A stretch of 64,000 bases of DNA from Angiostrongylus vasorum (taxonomy: Eukaryota > Nematoda > Chromadorea > Rhabditida > Metastrongylidae). The notes under the pieces were generated by a model. It worked only from the letters and a program-made list of their open reading frames with translations. It did not search any database and was not told the DNA's origin. Below are positions 10,838-21,201 of the stretch, piece after piece. The stretch covers positions 1 to 64,000 of the forward strand of contig JADANN010000265.1 of NCBI GenBank assembly GCA_018806985.1, given 5' to 3'. Position 1 is the first letter of the stretch. Each line of letters begins with the position of its first letter. The translations under genes were made by a program, and so were the position numbers.

Positions 10838-10885
10838 GCTCACACAACTAGTGAAGACGGGTCTTCTAAGTATTTAAGCAAGTAT
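10838..10885 (-). mobile_element. SINE3 terminal scrap
   Basis: CACACAACTAGTGAAGACGG and CTAAGTATTTAAG match the end of SINE3 copies (compare 7935-7968). Confidence 0.4.
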
Positions 10886-11639
10886 GTGCTCCCTAATTTC
10901 ACAACAGATCGAACTCCTAGCGATAAGAACGGAATGAACTAATTTACCAAAAAAAATACATAATCTGCACTATTTTTTTCGCGTTCAATAACGTTTGTTT
11001 AAGTAGTGTCAACAGTTCTGCGCGACAAACATTATGGAAAAGTGAAAATACCGAATAAGTTCTTGAGCACACCTTTCTCATCAAGATCGTCGCCATATTT
11101 CGCACAATTCATGATCCATTTCGGGGTGAAGTCGAAAACAGTGGACGGGGAAGTCAAAATCAGTATTTTAAACGTTGCCACTGCATAAAAACAGAAATTG
11201 CTCCTTCAGAAAGAAGACTTATTTCCTTGTCAAACCTCGTTTATAAGCAATTGAGGCGTTGTTGTACGAACTGGTGGGAGTAACAATGTGAGGGTATGCT
11301 AATACAGAACGATGGGACCAACCTAGAAAGCATTTCATGAAAAACCCATATGAATCCTTGTTTAAAAGTAAAGAGCACGTGCATGCGATTTCGGGGTAGG
11401 TATGCCTTAAATTTAATAAGCTCCGCACTGAAGAATCATCTGGCTCGTACACCTCAGAAAAAATCAGAAGCCGCCAATGTGAATCCAATATTTCGTAGCA
11501 CAGTCTACACGAAGGAGGAATGTTTACATACATATTTAGAAACAAACACACATACATACACTCACCACATGTATACACGTATTTATATATATGTATATAT
11601 GTATATGTACATATGAACATACATATATGTACGTAACAT
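10886..11639. other. No supported gene; ends in an A/T/G tetranucleotide-type microsatellite
   Basis: Overlapping open stretches on both strands (11219-11620) run into the low-complexity ATAC/TATG region at about 11535-11635, so they carry no weight. A 60-codon plus-strand open stretch at 11006-11188 is unsupported. Confidence 0.5.
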
Positions 11640-12133
11640 TCATAGCTCGCTCAAATTAGTGACGAATTGAATAATATCCTCGGAATCGAGTGCAGCCATG
11701 CTAGGCAATCCGTCTAAATCAAACCAGGTTAGTTCAACATACGTATCCCTAACGAATCTAGCTATACGATCCGCGTTATCTTCACCACGATCCGGAAAAA
11801 ATCAAGTAGGCTTATTATGAAAACACTACAAAAAACTTTTACTTTTACCTACATATCAACGCCGGAAGAAAAAACCAGTTGATGGCATCAAAATAGAAAC
11901 AACGAAGGAAAATAGCAATTGACGAAGAATAGAATTTAAAGCGATTAAAATATCCATCGTAGATAAAATGAAAACGATCAAAAGAACGGTTAACTAAGTA
12001 CGTTGCAAATAATGAGCTCAGAAGCCAATGTCTGTCTCATTTCAAAAGTCTCTACGATAAGCTTATCCAGAATCTTAGCATCTACTTCATTGGCCACTCT
12101 TAGATCGATGACGTGTCGAATGTTTGTTAGTTT
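11640..12133 (-). pseudogene. Two-exon gene end, unidentified, with a mutated splice acceptor
   Basis: On the minus strand, exon 12133-12002 (acceptor GAGCTTTAG, donor GTACTTAG, 44 codons, VIDLRVANEVDAKILDKLIV inside) joins in phase 0 to 11792-11640 (ADRIARFVRDTYVELTWFDL, then stop). Both exons are fully open and protein-like, with an acidic C-terminus. The second acceptor reads TTTTTTCCG at 11793-11801. The nematode consensus TTTTTTCAG would need one base change (C to A at 11794 on the minus strand). So the gene either uses a non-canonical site or is recently dead. A possible first exon lies at about 12525-12565, but its phase does not fit directly. Family unknown. Confidence 0.5.
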
Positions 12134-13290
12134 CTAAAGCTCATCAGTACCACATAATGCAAAAAAAAAGATATCCAACGTAACATAAAACAGCTAGAGT
12201 GGCAAAGAAAAGAAACACGATATCTTAAAGGACTGAGCGACCAGCGGCACAAAAGGATAAAATTTTAATCCCTCTTAAAAAGTAGTTACCAACTAATGAG
12301 AAGGCTAAATTGTTGAAAATAACTGAAATAATAGATGAGTTTAACACACAGTTCTTCAAATGCATTGATTTCAATGCACATGATACAGAAAGAATAGCTC
12401 CCTTCTATGTTTAAACTGACATATTTCAGCTGGTGATGAGTTTTACTGATGAATGAAATAAAGTAATTTAATGAAGTAAACACCAGTAGAATTCACACAT
12501 CTCTGCTCATAAAAAAACAAATTACCGTATTCTTCCAAGGTAGAACTCCGACTTCGTGGAGGCCATAAAAATTATTTTCTCGCTCTTTCTACGTCGAGAG
12601 TCGTATCCCAAAAATAAAAGCAAAACAGCGATTTCGTCCAGCATTCGACAATACGCTTTTTTTCCAACGTGTGGTTTTCTCTTAGATTTGCAACGCCTAA
12701 GTTGGAAATTTGAGAAGAAAATAAATTTCGATCTTTTTTTTTGAAAATTTTGGACTTTCAGAGAGCTTATAATCTAAAAAAATTTTCTATGGAAATTATG
12801 CAGTACTCTGATTATTATATCCCTCGCTGCAATACAGGAAAATCTTTTCTATAAGTCAGTTCTCCTCAAAGCTCCTTAACGACTGTAGAGGTCCAGAAAT
12901 TGTCGTAGCCGTGCAAAAACCAGCGCCAAATGTCATACGTTGACAAGCCGCTTCAGACCGCAACAAATTCTCGGTAAAACGTTTCGACCTCGTTGCTTAT
13001 GTTTATTTTCATAACGGTGAGGATCGCGCTCTAGTTTTTATCGAGTCTTAGTGGTGCATGAAGTGCTTGAAATCGACTGTATATTTATATTTTTCTTTGA
13101 AAGATTCTATTTTAGCAGGTTTTTTTCTTCATATATATGCATACATATGTATATACATATATGTCTTTTTCGGGAGTTTTGCAAATATCTCAGCATTAAA
13201 GAAGTTATACATATATGCATTTCTGAGAAGGATGTTTTATACTCGACAGTTCCATCAAATCTTAAGTATTTTTCAAATTTCACCTTTTAG
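12134..13290. other. No firmly supported gene
   Basis: Very AT-rich. A 43-codon plus-strand open stretch at 12288-12412 and a minus-strand ATG segment before GTAATTTG at about 12525-12565 look protein-like but lack partners. 13120-13175 is an ATAC/ATAT low-complexity stretch. 13172-13215 carries the SINE2 3' motif GCAAATATCTCAGCATTA. Confidence 0.35.
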
Positions 13291-13383
13291 AGCAAACCGA
13301 AGGGTACTCCAAATTTATTTGAGGAGAGCAGTTGTCCCAAGAAATCAACTAGCAAATCTCGCTCTCTCGAAGTGGAAGATTAG
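13291..13383 (+). CDS. Candidate terminal exon, unidentified
   Basis: The acceptor AAATTTCACCTTTTAG is followed in phase 0 by 30 codons (SKPKGTPNLFEESSCPKKST and on) and a stop at 13381-13383. Composition is polar and lysine/serine-rich, typical of a disordered C-terminus. A longer open stretch in another frame (13058-13582) crosses low-complexity DNA and is less convincing. No upstream exon found. Confidence 0.3.
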   Translation, partial: SKPKGTPNLFEESSCPKKSTSKSRSLEVED

Positions 13384-14454
13384 CTCTTACAAGTTTTTTT
13401 GCTACACTCTTCGGCCACTAATGCATGCCGAACACCATGACCTTGCTCCACTTGATTCCACTATCAGCCAAATATCAACTTTGGGAAGAGATTCGCAAGC
13501 GAATCGTGATGAAAAATACAGACTAGCATGTGATAAGAGTATCTTATGCGAATCGCTTCGCATAAATTACTTCGCTTTTTGAAGCAGCCGACAGACTTTA
13601 CGGCAAAACTCTTACGTAGTAGCAGATATATATCACTGTTATCCGTGGCTGGAAGGAACTGTACGTAACGAAGACAACACTACAGGACAACCATATGAAG
13701 GGTAGCTCGAGAAAGAACGCAAACTAAAAAACGGATGAACTGTTTCGCTGGCCTTAGCAAACATAACGTTTTCCATTTTTGAGCGAAAATTGGTATAGTG
13801 TATGCCAGTAACATTTACTCTGCAAAAAGAAAGGACGAAACGAAAAGAACCTCAACCAGTAGAAGGCTTTAACAAGAATTCCGAATGTGATTGACAATCC
13901 TAACTAACGCTTCGTCTGTATTCCAAACATATTCTCTACTTATCAATTCGCTTAACTTTCGCCATGACAAAGTGCCTCCATATTTACATATTTTGACACC
14001 TGAAGCCATCCTCAAATGTCTTTTGGGTGCCCAGCACTTTCTTCATGTTTTCCCTTCGTGCAATCATAAACCGCGGAAGTGGTGAAATTTGTGCGTAGAT
14101 TCGATTGCAAATTAAGATCAACACTTCCGTCCTCAATGATATTTCGAAGCCTGGTCGAGCGCAATTCTGGTTAGTAATTCGGGCTACGGAATAGCCATGC
14201 CGTCATTAGTTTTCAAGGGCTGAGCAGAGGTTTACTGGCTTGCGTTTTGGATGTGTATTCATCCGGCATCCCGAAAATGGGATAGGTTTCGAAAACCCGG
14301 GTTGGGCATTCCGATCAAACGTCAGTGCCGGTTAGATTTCAAAAGTAATCTTTCAAACGCTCTGTGGGCGGTGCGCAGATTCCCTGACCTGGTTGAGATA
14401 TCAGCTCACATTTCTACTTCATAACAAAGTGCTGGAAGGACTGTTAAATAGAAA
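13384..14454. other. No supported gene
   Basis: Only short open stretches without splice signals or motifs. Confidence 0.4.
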
Positions 14455-15775
14455 AGGAGAGCGCGGATTTTCATGCTCGTTAGCCGACCGATGGCTTCGT
14501 TGAGTGGCCCGAACGCGGCCCGTGGTGCTCTCCTTCTTTTCTTCTAATTGCTTCTTCATGTGGATTTCCATGTTCATTCAACGCCCAAGGTATACGAGTA
14601 AGGTAGTTACGGTAATCAGTCTTGCTGTGTCTGCTTTCATGCCTTCTCTCTCAACTCAAAACTCAAGGGGAAGAATCCCGGACGGCTTTTATCAGCGGGG
14701 ATTTCGAACTGCGAGGCTGGGCTTCCGGAGCGGAAAAGATTAGTGCAAAACTTTTACAGTTTGCATTATTTTACATGATCCCGTCATCACATCTGCTGTG
14801 CGGATCTCAGCGCTCTGCGATCGATTCGTTCTTTTCGAATTAGTCGTACACAGTGTTCTTCGAACATTTCGCATGTTGTTTCGGTTGCTGCTTGAGAATT
14901 TCTTCTTTTTTATGAATTTTCGTAGAATGCTAGTCAAGTCAATTCTCCTTGCAATCTTGGAAATAGCCAGGCTAAGGGCATTCGCACGTGGATTATAGGA
15001 TAGCGATGCGAGGAGGTCGAACTGAAGCCTCTGCTTCCAGATCGACCACATCACTAACCACTGTTGTACCTCCTACCTCCGACATAGAAGTTTTCCACTA
15101 GGAATTCCATATCATGACGAGATTCACTGTTAGTCCCACCTTCGCTCATCAAAGTGGAAAGCTGGACATTATAGTCGCAAAGGGTACTGACGCTCTTTCT
15201 TCCAACTAGATCGTTTTTGAGCTGGCTTCCAATAACTTTTTTCTGCCTGCACTGATGTTAGTCCTTTTCCAAAGATCTTCTGCAGCTGCTATGTTAGGTG
15301 TGTTGCAGTAGGATCTAGGTTCAGTATCCTTTTTTCGAGCAACTGCTGAGTAGTAGATGGAGATACTGTTTGAACTTCTTGTTTGGGAAATGAGGAGAGT
15401 TCAGCACAAGTTTTAATTCCTTTCAACAAGCAGCTTGTAGTACTCGCTCGGCACTGCCTTTGTTTTTCATTCAGATGAGAGGAAAGTTTTAATAATAATG
15501 TTCTTGTCATACGCGAATTGTCTTCTTCTTCTTGGACGACAACAAGAGCTTTTTCACAGCTTATGGCTGAATCCAAAGAGAAAGCAGGGATCAGATTTAG
15601 TACAGAATCATCTCATAACGGAGCTTTAACGTGCTATCATTTCATCTTCTTTTGGTGAGAGCGTGGTCGATCTCCACATAAATCGTGCCGTTAGGGAAGT
15701 ACGATGTACATGAGCGATGTTTCTGTGTTCTCGAAAAAAAATCCCATGGAAGAGACATGCAGTGAACAGGATTCC
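14455..15775 (-). mobile_element. RTE-B LINE, endonuclease end plus 3' piece, reverse transcriptase core mostly missing
   Basis: Read on the minus strand from 15775 down: an endonuclease-like segment (LFHG..FF..EHR; then SDP..L-GFSHKL near 15.55-15.63 kb), CAELSSFPKQEVQ, QQLLEKRILNLDPTATHL (about 15289-15345), DYNVQLSTLMSEGGTNS (about 15125-15180), and finally VYLGR.MNMEIHMKKQLEE (about 14560-14605). The order matches RTE-B. The span between about 14640 and 15060, where the reverse transcriptase core should be, holds unrelated sequence that resembles 21.49-21.64 kb. Many stops and frame breaks. Confidence 0.75.
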
Positions 15776-15849
15776 TAAAGAAAGACCGTTTCAATTCTCA
15801 TTTTATTTCCCTATTCCGAATTTCGCTAACCTGCATTCATTTCCGTTAG

Positions 15850-16043
15850 TCGTTCACAAGCTGTCAATCTGACAGTGGTGATACCTGATATTGGTTTCCT
15901 TTTGGCTGTGCTTCCCGACTTAAATGTCGGACCACTTCTTAGCTTGGGGAGATCCCGTTGTGGGGCGGGGAGTGAATCCTTCGCTGTACGTCGCAGTCTG
16001 ACACCCAAAAACACATCCCAGCTACCATGAGGCGATAAACTTT
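15850..16043 (+). mobile_element. SINE3 copy, 3' half
   Basis: GGAGATCCCGTTGTGGGGCG, TGTACGTCGCAGTCTGACAC and ACCATGAGGCGATAAAC match the second half of SINE3 (compare 17.5-17.6 kb). Confidence 0.65.
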
Positions 16044-16171
16044 GGAAGGAATTGGAATATACAGACATTAATTTCATTTTACATTTTTTATCATGGCGAT
16101 AATATCAAAACTACTTTGCATCGTTTATAAGGATTACCCAGAGCCCACAATGAATGTTTCTTTCACTGTAG

Positions 16172-16912
16172 AGACCCCCAGCCAGCCCATCAAGCGATGG
16201 ACTACATGGAACGTCTACAAAACTTTGACTATGGGTTGAACGAGGACAAAACGGGTGGATTTCCTCTAAGCAATAAGTGAAGAGAATGGAGAGACTACTT
16301 AACTCTGCTGTACTGGATTAAAACTCTATCTATGCTTACGTGCATCGTAGTAGCATCCTACAAGAATTTCCACGCTTCAGGAAGCCCTGCGTGGTATTCG
16401 CAAGCTGAAGCTCTTTATTAACCATTGGGCGATCATGAGCATCACTTCTTCTGAACAAGTGACTTATATTTAGTGAATTCAGTTAAAAATTCATGGACTG
16501 ATGCTTTACAGTTTCATCTACTGCTCAACATTAACACATTCGTCACAGTTCTCACGTAGGGCAAGTTACATAATGGTCAACGCACATTGATTTCACGCTC
16601 TTTTTTTCCAAGGATTCTTTTGCTGAACAAGGCGGTTTACTATGCATCTTGCATTCAGTCACTAGCTTTTCCACCACATATGTGTCAGGTGAGCTTCGGG
16701 ATACTTTCTCGGAGTAGTGAGTGGACAACCGGGATTGTTATTCCGCAGCAGGAGGAAAATTAGACATTCTCTCATGAAACAATCGTGTAACACAGGACAA
16801 AAGAAAGTATACAAAGCTGCATTTGTGGCTCAATGTCACGGTTGGAAGCATGAGAACATATAAAGAGCTCCACATCAAAATCTGTGGCTTATCAAGGAAT
16901 AAAGAGTATTAG
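16172..16912 (+). CDS. Three-exon gene 3' part, unidentified
   Basis: Exon 16172-16276 (acceptor TTTCACTGTAG; AHQAMDYMERLQNFDYGLNE inside; donor GTGAAG) joins in phase to 16613-16688 (acceptor CTTTTTTTCCAAG; NKAVYYASCIQSLAFPPHMC inside; donor GTGAGC). That joins in phase 0 to 16796-16912 (acceptor TGTAACACAG; KLHLWLNVTVGSMRTYKELH inside; stop at 16910-16912). Three consecutive phase-compatible junctions are unlikely by chance. The last acceptor has a weak pyrimidine tract. Exon 1 could also end at a TGA just after its donor. The upstream exon is probably lost beneath the SINE3 and RTE-B insertions. I do not recognise the family. Confidence 0.45.
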
Positions 16913-17239
16913 AGGCTGTATAAAATTGGTCATGATAAACCGCATTTGAAGAAACTCTCAGGTCGATGACAATTTACGTCTGAACTTGTGAAGCTCTGTG
17001 TACAAGCAATATAGAAGAATATAGTACATCAATAGAAGAGAAGAGTAGTGGTACTGCTTGAAGTTACAGATACTATGACATGCAAATGATATGAAATTAT
17101 CGGCCATTGATTTTCAGTGCTGATGTGCTGATATTGTTGATTTAATATTCTGCACCTATCTGTCATTTCAAGTAGTTCTTAGAGGAGTGCTCCATGTTGG
17201 TGTTCTTATCCTAAGATATTCGTGTTTTTTGCCATGACT
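16913..17239. other. No supported gene
   Basis: AT-rich, nothing seen. Confidence 0.4.
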
Positions 17240-17615
17240 TGGACATTTGGACGGCCCGTCCTCACTGATTATGCGGGTCCCAGCACAATCTCCATTTTTC
17301 GGAGTTTTGCTGGTTTAGCCACTGAGGATCCCTGGAGTCTCCAGGTCAGCCTGGTCAAAAGTCTGCCCTAGGTCGTCACCACTACAGGTAGTCCCAGCCC
17401 TTGTGGATCAGAGGTATATTTGCCACCATGCGACTAGTTTGATACCAGGACGGTGATGGATCCTGGTATTGGCTTACTCTTAGCTAGGCTTCCTGATGGA
17501 AACGCCGGACTCCTTCTTATCTTGGGAGACCCCTCCGGGAGGATGAATACCCCAGCTGTACATCGCAGCCCGGCACCCAGGAACACCCAGTCACGATGAG
17601 GCGGTAAACCGTCTG
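17240..17615 (+). mobile_element. SINE3 copy, near full length
   Basis: Starts ACGGCCCGTCCTCACTG, passes CATTTTTCGGAGTTTTGCTGG and GATACCAGGACGGTGATGG, and ends ACGATGAGGCGGTAAACCG. It is the best preserved copy of the family in the window. Confidence 0.75.
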
Positions 17616-17984
17616 GTCAACTAAAAGGTGTACTGAATCCTAAGCCGACCCAAAGCTCTTTAATGAAACAATGTGTCAATCAGCACACCTCGTCGCTCTC
17701 GTTTATGTTCCCGTTGCGTTCTTCTATACCTAGTGGATACAAGTGGATTTTTTTTATATCGAAGAACACATCACATTTATGTGCAGCTATAAATGTACTA
17801 GATTCGGTTCATTAGGGGCATATGTCCAAAGCCACAAGTAAGACAGATTAAACGAATAGTCGGCCACGCGACGGGAATGACGAAGTGGACTTCAACGAAG
17901 ATGCAAACGAACTCAACGAAAGTCAGAAGTAGGTTCATAAATAACGATAACTTTTTATTTGCTGCTTACTACAATTTTTCATGG
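17616..17984. other. No supported gene
   Basis: Nothing recognised. Confidence 0.4.
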
Positions 17985-18110
17985 CAGGGTATGATGCGAA
18001 ATATAGCCACAATGATGCCGAGCTATTTGCAAAACTCCGGACGGCAGTGTCAGCGGTAGGAAACGAGCGTGCTATTACCCTTTTCCGGGAGCTAACGCGT
18101 TCATAAGTGT
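17985..18110 (-). mobile_element. SINE2 copy, degraded
   Basis: GATGCCGAGCTATTTGC followed by AAAACTCCGGACGG and GGAAACGAGCGTGCTATTAC match the reversed SINE2 units at 5.5 and 46.9 kb. Confidence 0.6.
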
Positions 18111-18299
18111 TCCTCATATTATCAACTGGACTTTCAAATGGATAAGACTTCTGAACAATTTTCTGTAGACAACGTGACAAAAAAAATGGGATGATCAGGC
18201 ATGATCCATGAAATCAAGAGAATTATTCAAATTAGAGAAAACTGTTAAACACATAGAAATTCCGAATAGATGGTATCTTTAATGATATGACGAATAGAG

Positions 18300-18455
18300 A
18301 AAACAATAGAGCTTTCAGCACTGATCAATCTTTTGAAGGATGAGCTATGCACCCGACCTCATTACCCATCGTTACATGGTGAATGGATTCATACCTCGCC
18401 TATACAGTGATTTGTGCTAGCTCACCTACGTATCAAATCAGTGCTCTGCCCATGC
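18300..18455 (-). mobile_element. SINE1 fragment, degraded tail part
   Basis: AGAGCTTTCAGCACTGATCA and the following GATGAGCTATGC align with the start of the SINE1 copies at 38.87 and 49.98 kb. Confidence 0.5.
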
Positions 18456-18554
18456 ATCAAAGAATAAGAACTGGATTACACTTACGAAGAACTCAAAGAA
18501 AATGAGGTGGAGAAGCTATGAACTACGGATTGTTATAACAGCACTAATGAGGAA

Positions 18555-18690
18555 TCGCGGGAAGTGCAATGGTCAAGAAAGCTGTGAAATATGCATGCGA
18601 TCGTTGGTTCGAATTCGTACCCTACGCAAATCAACCCTTCCATCCCTCCGATATCAGCAAATCAGTACCAGACTTGCTTTTAGAGGTTAA
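18555..18690 (+). mobile_element. SINE1 fragment, head end
   Basis: GCGATCGTTGGTTCGAATTC contains a good box B. CCATCCCTCCGATATCAGC and ATCAGTACCAGACTTG match SINE1 in forward orientation. With the fragment at 18.3 kb it makes an inverted pair. Confidence 0.55.
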
Positions 18691-19271
18691 AAAAAGCATA
18701 CAGTATTATTTTCACTGAACTTTTCAAATAACATGAAACATTGCCAGTGCATCAGTTAAATGGACCTACATGATGTTACAACACCAACAGTGGTTCCAAA
18801 TTCTCTGGTAGGAAGAGATGAATACAAGTTATTATTTGGTTAGTTGAGTAACTTCGAGTAAGATGTTCCAAATAACGAAGAGACTTTTGCAGCCGATCCA
18901 TAGGGTCCAGCTGAAATAACACCGAGGAAGTATTGTAGTGCTAGAGCGTGTAAATATAAGGAAAAACAAATCAACATAACTCTGGTGCCTTCCTCTTTTT
19001 TACTTAATTGTGAACAAGTGGAGATGTAGATACCAGTTTCCAGTCATGAATTTTGTTAATTAAAATCGATTTTATATGCACAGCTGGCAGAACAACCAGT
19101 CGGATTTCAAATGTTTCTTCACTGTTAATAATTAATCAGCTTTCAACTAAGATTTGACGTTAAAAGTTAAAGCTTTTCCAATGTTGTAACGATTCACTAA
19201 CATGAAAGTATCTACCACCATCTTTTAGTGGTCTGAATGGTACATTGATGCGATATGAAAGGTACTGACAA
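18691..19271. other. No supported gene
   Basis: AT-rich; nothing recognised. Confidence 0.4.
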
Positions 19272-19625
19272 TTACACGAAGAAAGAAATGCCTGAACTAA
19301 AGATTTCGAATAAATATGTTCCATTCTCCATGGTGCTGCAGCCTCTGGAGAGATACGGTTCCATCAAGCAATCGTCCAAAACTTCCTCCTTTAGAAACAA
19401 AAGCACGGACTGAGTGATACCATCAACAGACGGCGCAGTAGGCAAACTCCCTACAAGCATTGCCGTCCCGATCAATGGCGTACTCTCGGCAATAAATATC
19501 GAGAAACTATTGTCTACCAGAAAAGTGATTCTAAAGAAGTGTACTCTGTACCACTGAAACTTTTTGAAAACTTCAATTTCTACGTTATCCCATTTTTGCT
19601 TCTCCACAGCGTATTTGAACTCCAT
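19272..19625 (-). CDS. Candidate coding segment, unidentified
   Basis: A minus-strand frame of 117 codons begins with ATG (MEFKYAVEKQKWDNVEIEVF) and ends at a stop. The 3' part of a second frame is also open and cysteine-containing (YCREYAIDRDGNACREFAYC), so the true frame is not clear. Internal TTTAG and CAG sites could split it into exons. There is no recognisable domain. Confidence 0.3.
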   Translation of the reverse strand: MEFKYAVEKQKWDNVEIEVFKKFQWYRVHFFRITFLVDNSFSIFIAESTPLIGTAMLVGSLPTAPSVDGITQSVLLFLKEEVLDDCLMEPYLSRGCSTMENGTYLFEIFSSGISFFV

Positions 19626-19929
19626 AAGGACCTAATACTTGATAATTAACCACTTGGCAATAATTTAACAATCTCACAAAATCACCCGCCTTTCGCATGC
19701 TTATCCACACTACGATAATGCATTCGGAGAATACTTTATTACGCTTCCACACCTGATTGTTCTCATCTGAAAGATGAAAGGAACAACTATGTTATCATCA
19801 AGTATGTTAATTAAACTTTGAGCCAGTTAACCTGGAATTACAATCTCCAGGTCTGAGTCGTAAAGGCATAAAGAGATACGGTTTAAAGCCGTTTACCATT
19901 CGGATGAAACCTAGAACTGAGTTTATCCT

Positions 19930-20035
19930 TTAGGGGGGTTGAAAGGGTGTCGTCGAGCTGGCGGAATATGGTACTTTCGAATCTCTGAAGGAGGCGAAAT
20001 CCGTCGAAGCGCTAGCTGTTGTGGAATAAAACTAT
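19930..20035 (+). mobile_element. PLE 3'-end fragment with degenerate hammerhead-like core
   Basis: At about 19982-20016, CTGAAGGAGGCGAAATCCGT is followed by CGAAGCGCTAGC. This parallels CTGAGGAAGGCGAAATCCGC and CGAAACGTCAGC of the PLE copy at 45.0 kb. Stem II pairing is partly kept. Confidence 0.5.
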
Positions 20036-20180
20036 GACAACCTCGAGTCAGCTGTTTACAAATACCAAACCGCATTAAATGAGCTGAATCGTGTGAATAA
20101 TAATGCTTCTCTTTTCAATAAATGAGGAAAAGTAATCAACAAGGGGATTCTCAAACGAATATTTGCTCATATGTTCTCGT

Positions 20181-20535
20181 TAACTGATCCTTTTGAGCTG
20201 ATGCATGATTAGCAGAAGTTCTTGTTGTCGTGATTTGAGCTTCCTCAGAACTGTAATGTTCCACGCGAGTTGGGCTCTAGCTCATTGGTGGTTCAGTGGT
20301 AGCATGCTCGCCCGCCACGCCGGGCGACCAGGGCTCGAATCCCGGACAATGCACCAAATATGAGGACTTTCACTCTTATGACGATGGAAGGGTTGACAAC
20401 GTGGTATCTCTGTAAGTGTGGACGTCACCACGATTGGTGCATCGACCTGAAATCGAAGTCGGATGCCCCATCTGGCAAACTAGTATTCTACGATTGGACT
20501 ACCAATGTACTGCAGTCATCAAGAAGATCAGTTCA
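20181..20535. mobile_element. Foldback-family repeat interrupted by a tRNA-Gly-like sequence
   Basis: The left end AACTGATCCTTTTGAGCTG (about 20181) and right end TCAAGAAGATCAGTT (about 20521-20535) correspond to the inverted ends of the repeat at 8640-8830. A tRNA-like unit occupies 20282-20353. The sequence after the right end (ATATCAACTATTTATGCCG) is again the one following the 8.8 kb copy. Confidence 0.5.
20282..20353 (+). tRNA. tRNA-Gly(GCC)-like sequence, probable pseudogene
   Basis: The D-arm GGTTCAGTGGTAGCATGC, the anticodon loop CCGCCAC (anticodon GCC) and the T-loop CTCGAAT are in tRNA-Gly order, and the acceptor strands CATTGG and CAATG pair. Mismatches break position 1-72, position 7-66, one anticodon-stem pair and one T-stem pair, and CCA is not encoded. 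So the fold is impaired. It could be a recent tRNA pseudogene or the head of a SINE. Confidence 0.55.
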
Positions 20536-20910
20536 TAAGAACATATAAATAAATATATCAACTATTTGTTCATAAGGACATATAAATGAATATATCAACT
20601 ATTTATGCCGAGGTTTATAGAAAGTCGGTCTTTCGAATTCTCAAGTGAATGTTCGCAGCTAGCTTACACCGTCCTTTTGGCGTACTCTACACGTCGAATA
20701 CTTTTGAGGTGTACACCCGATTTATCCCACCGCTGGTTGCTTTTCGTAGTTATGCTCTCAAGGTCAGGAGTGGGAAGATTCAAACTGAGCAGTTCAATTG
20801 GATAAAAAAATGGTTCAATTAAAGGTCTTTGTCGTATGGAATTCATTCGTCTTTCACTCTACTACTAAGTTGGATATGTAATAAGAGCGACTCCACTGTG
20901 ACATTTATAG

Positions 20911-21201
20911 AGGTCACACCTGCAAGAATTCCTTTAAGTACGGAGAAACTACAAAACCTCAAGGATACACCAGGGGATCAAAGTCAATGTGTGGTCTATG
21001 ACGCAAATTTAATGCGATGTAATGAAAAACCCTAATTTCGTCTTCAGAACACCTTCTTCAGCTGAAAAATCGTTAGGTACTCTACCCATCGTTCTGTTCC
21101 CAGAAGGCTCTAAATGCTCAGGTTTACCATCACGCCTCAATATTACAAATGGAGATATTGACGTGTCATTTATGACTCGTGGGGAACCATTCAAACAGTG
21201 A
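20911..21201 (+). CDS. Two-exon gene 3' part, unidentified
   Basis: Exon 20911-21018 (acceptor GTGACATTTATAG; VTPARIPLSTEKLQNLKDTP then SQCVVYDANLMR; donor GTAATG) joins in phase to 21062-21201 (acceptor ACACCTTCTTCAG; EKSLGTLPIVLFPEGSKCSG then LPSRLNITNGDIDV; stop). The intron would be 43 bases, at the short end for nematodes. The peptide has two cysteines and one N-glycosylation sequon (NIT). The opposite strand of exon 2 is also open, which lowers certainty. I do not recognise the family. Confidence 0.45.

Noticed and set aside
13058..13582. Longest plus-strand open frame (174 codons) in its region
   Set aside because: It starts in AT-rich low-complexity DNA, crosses a SINE2 scrap, and has poor residue use. 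A shorter frame after a real acceptor at 13291 is more convincing.
15560..15654. Plus-strand exon with a strong TTTTTCACAG acceptor and a GTGAGA donor
   Set aside because: The opposite strand translates into the RTE-B endonuclease segment (SDP..., FSHKL), so the exon look is a by-product of the element.
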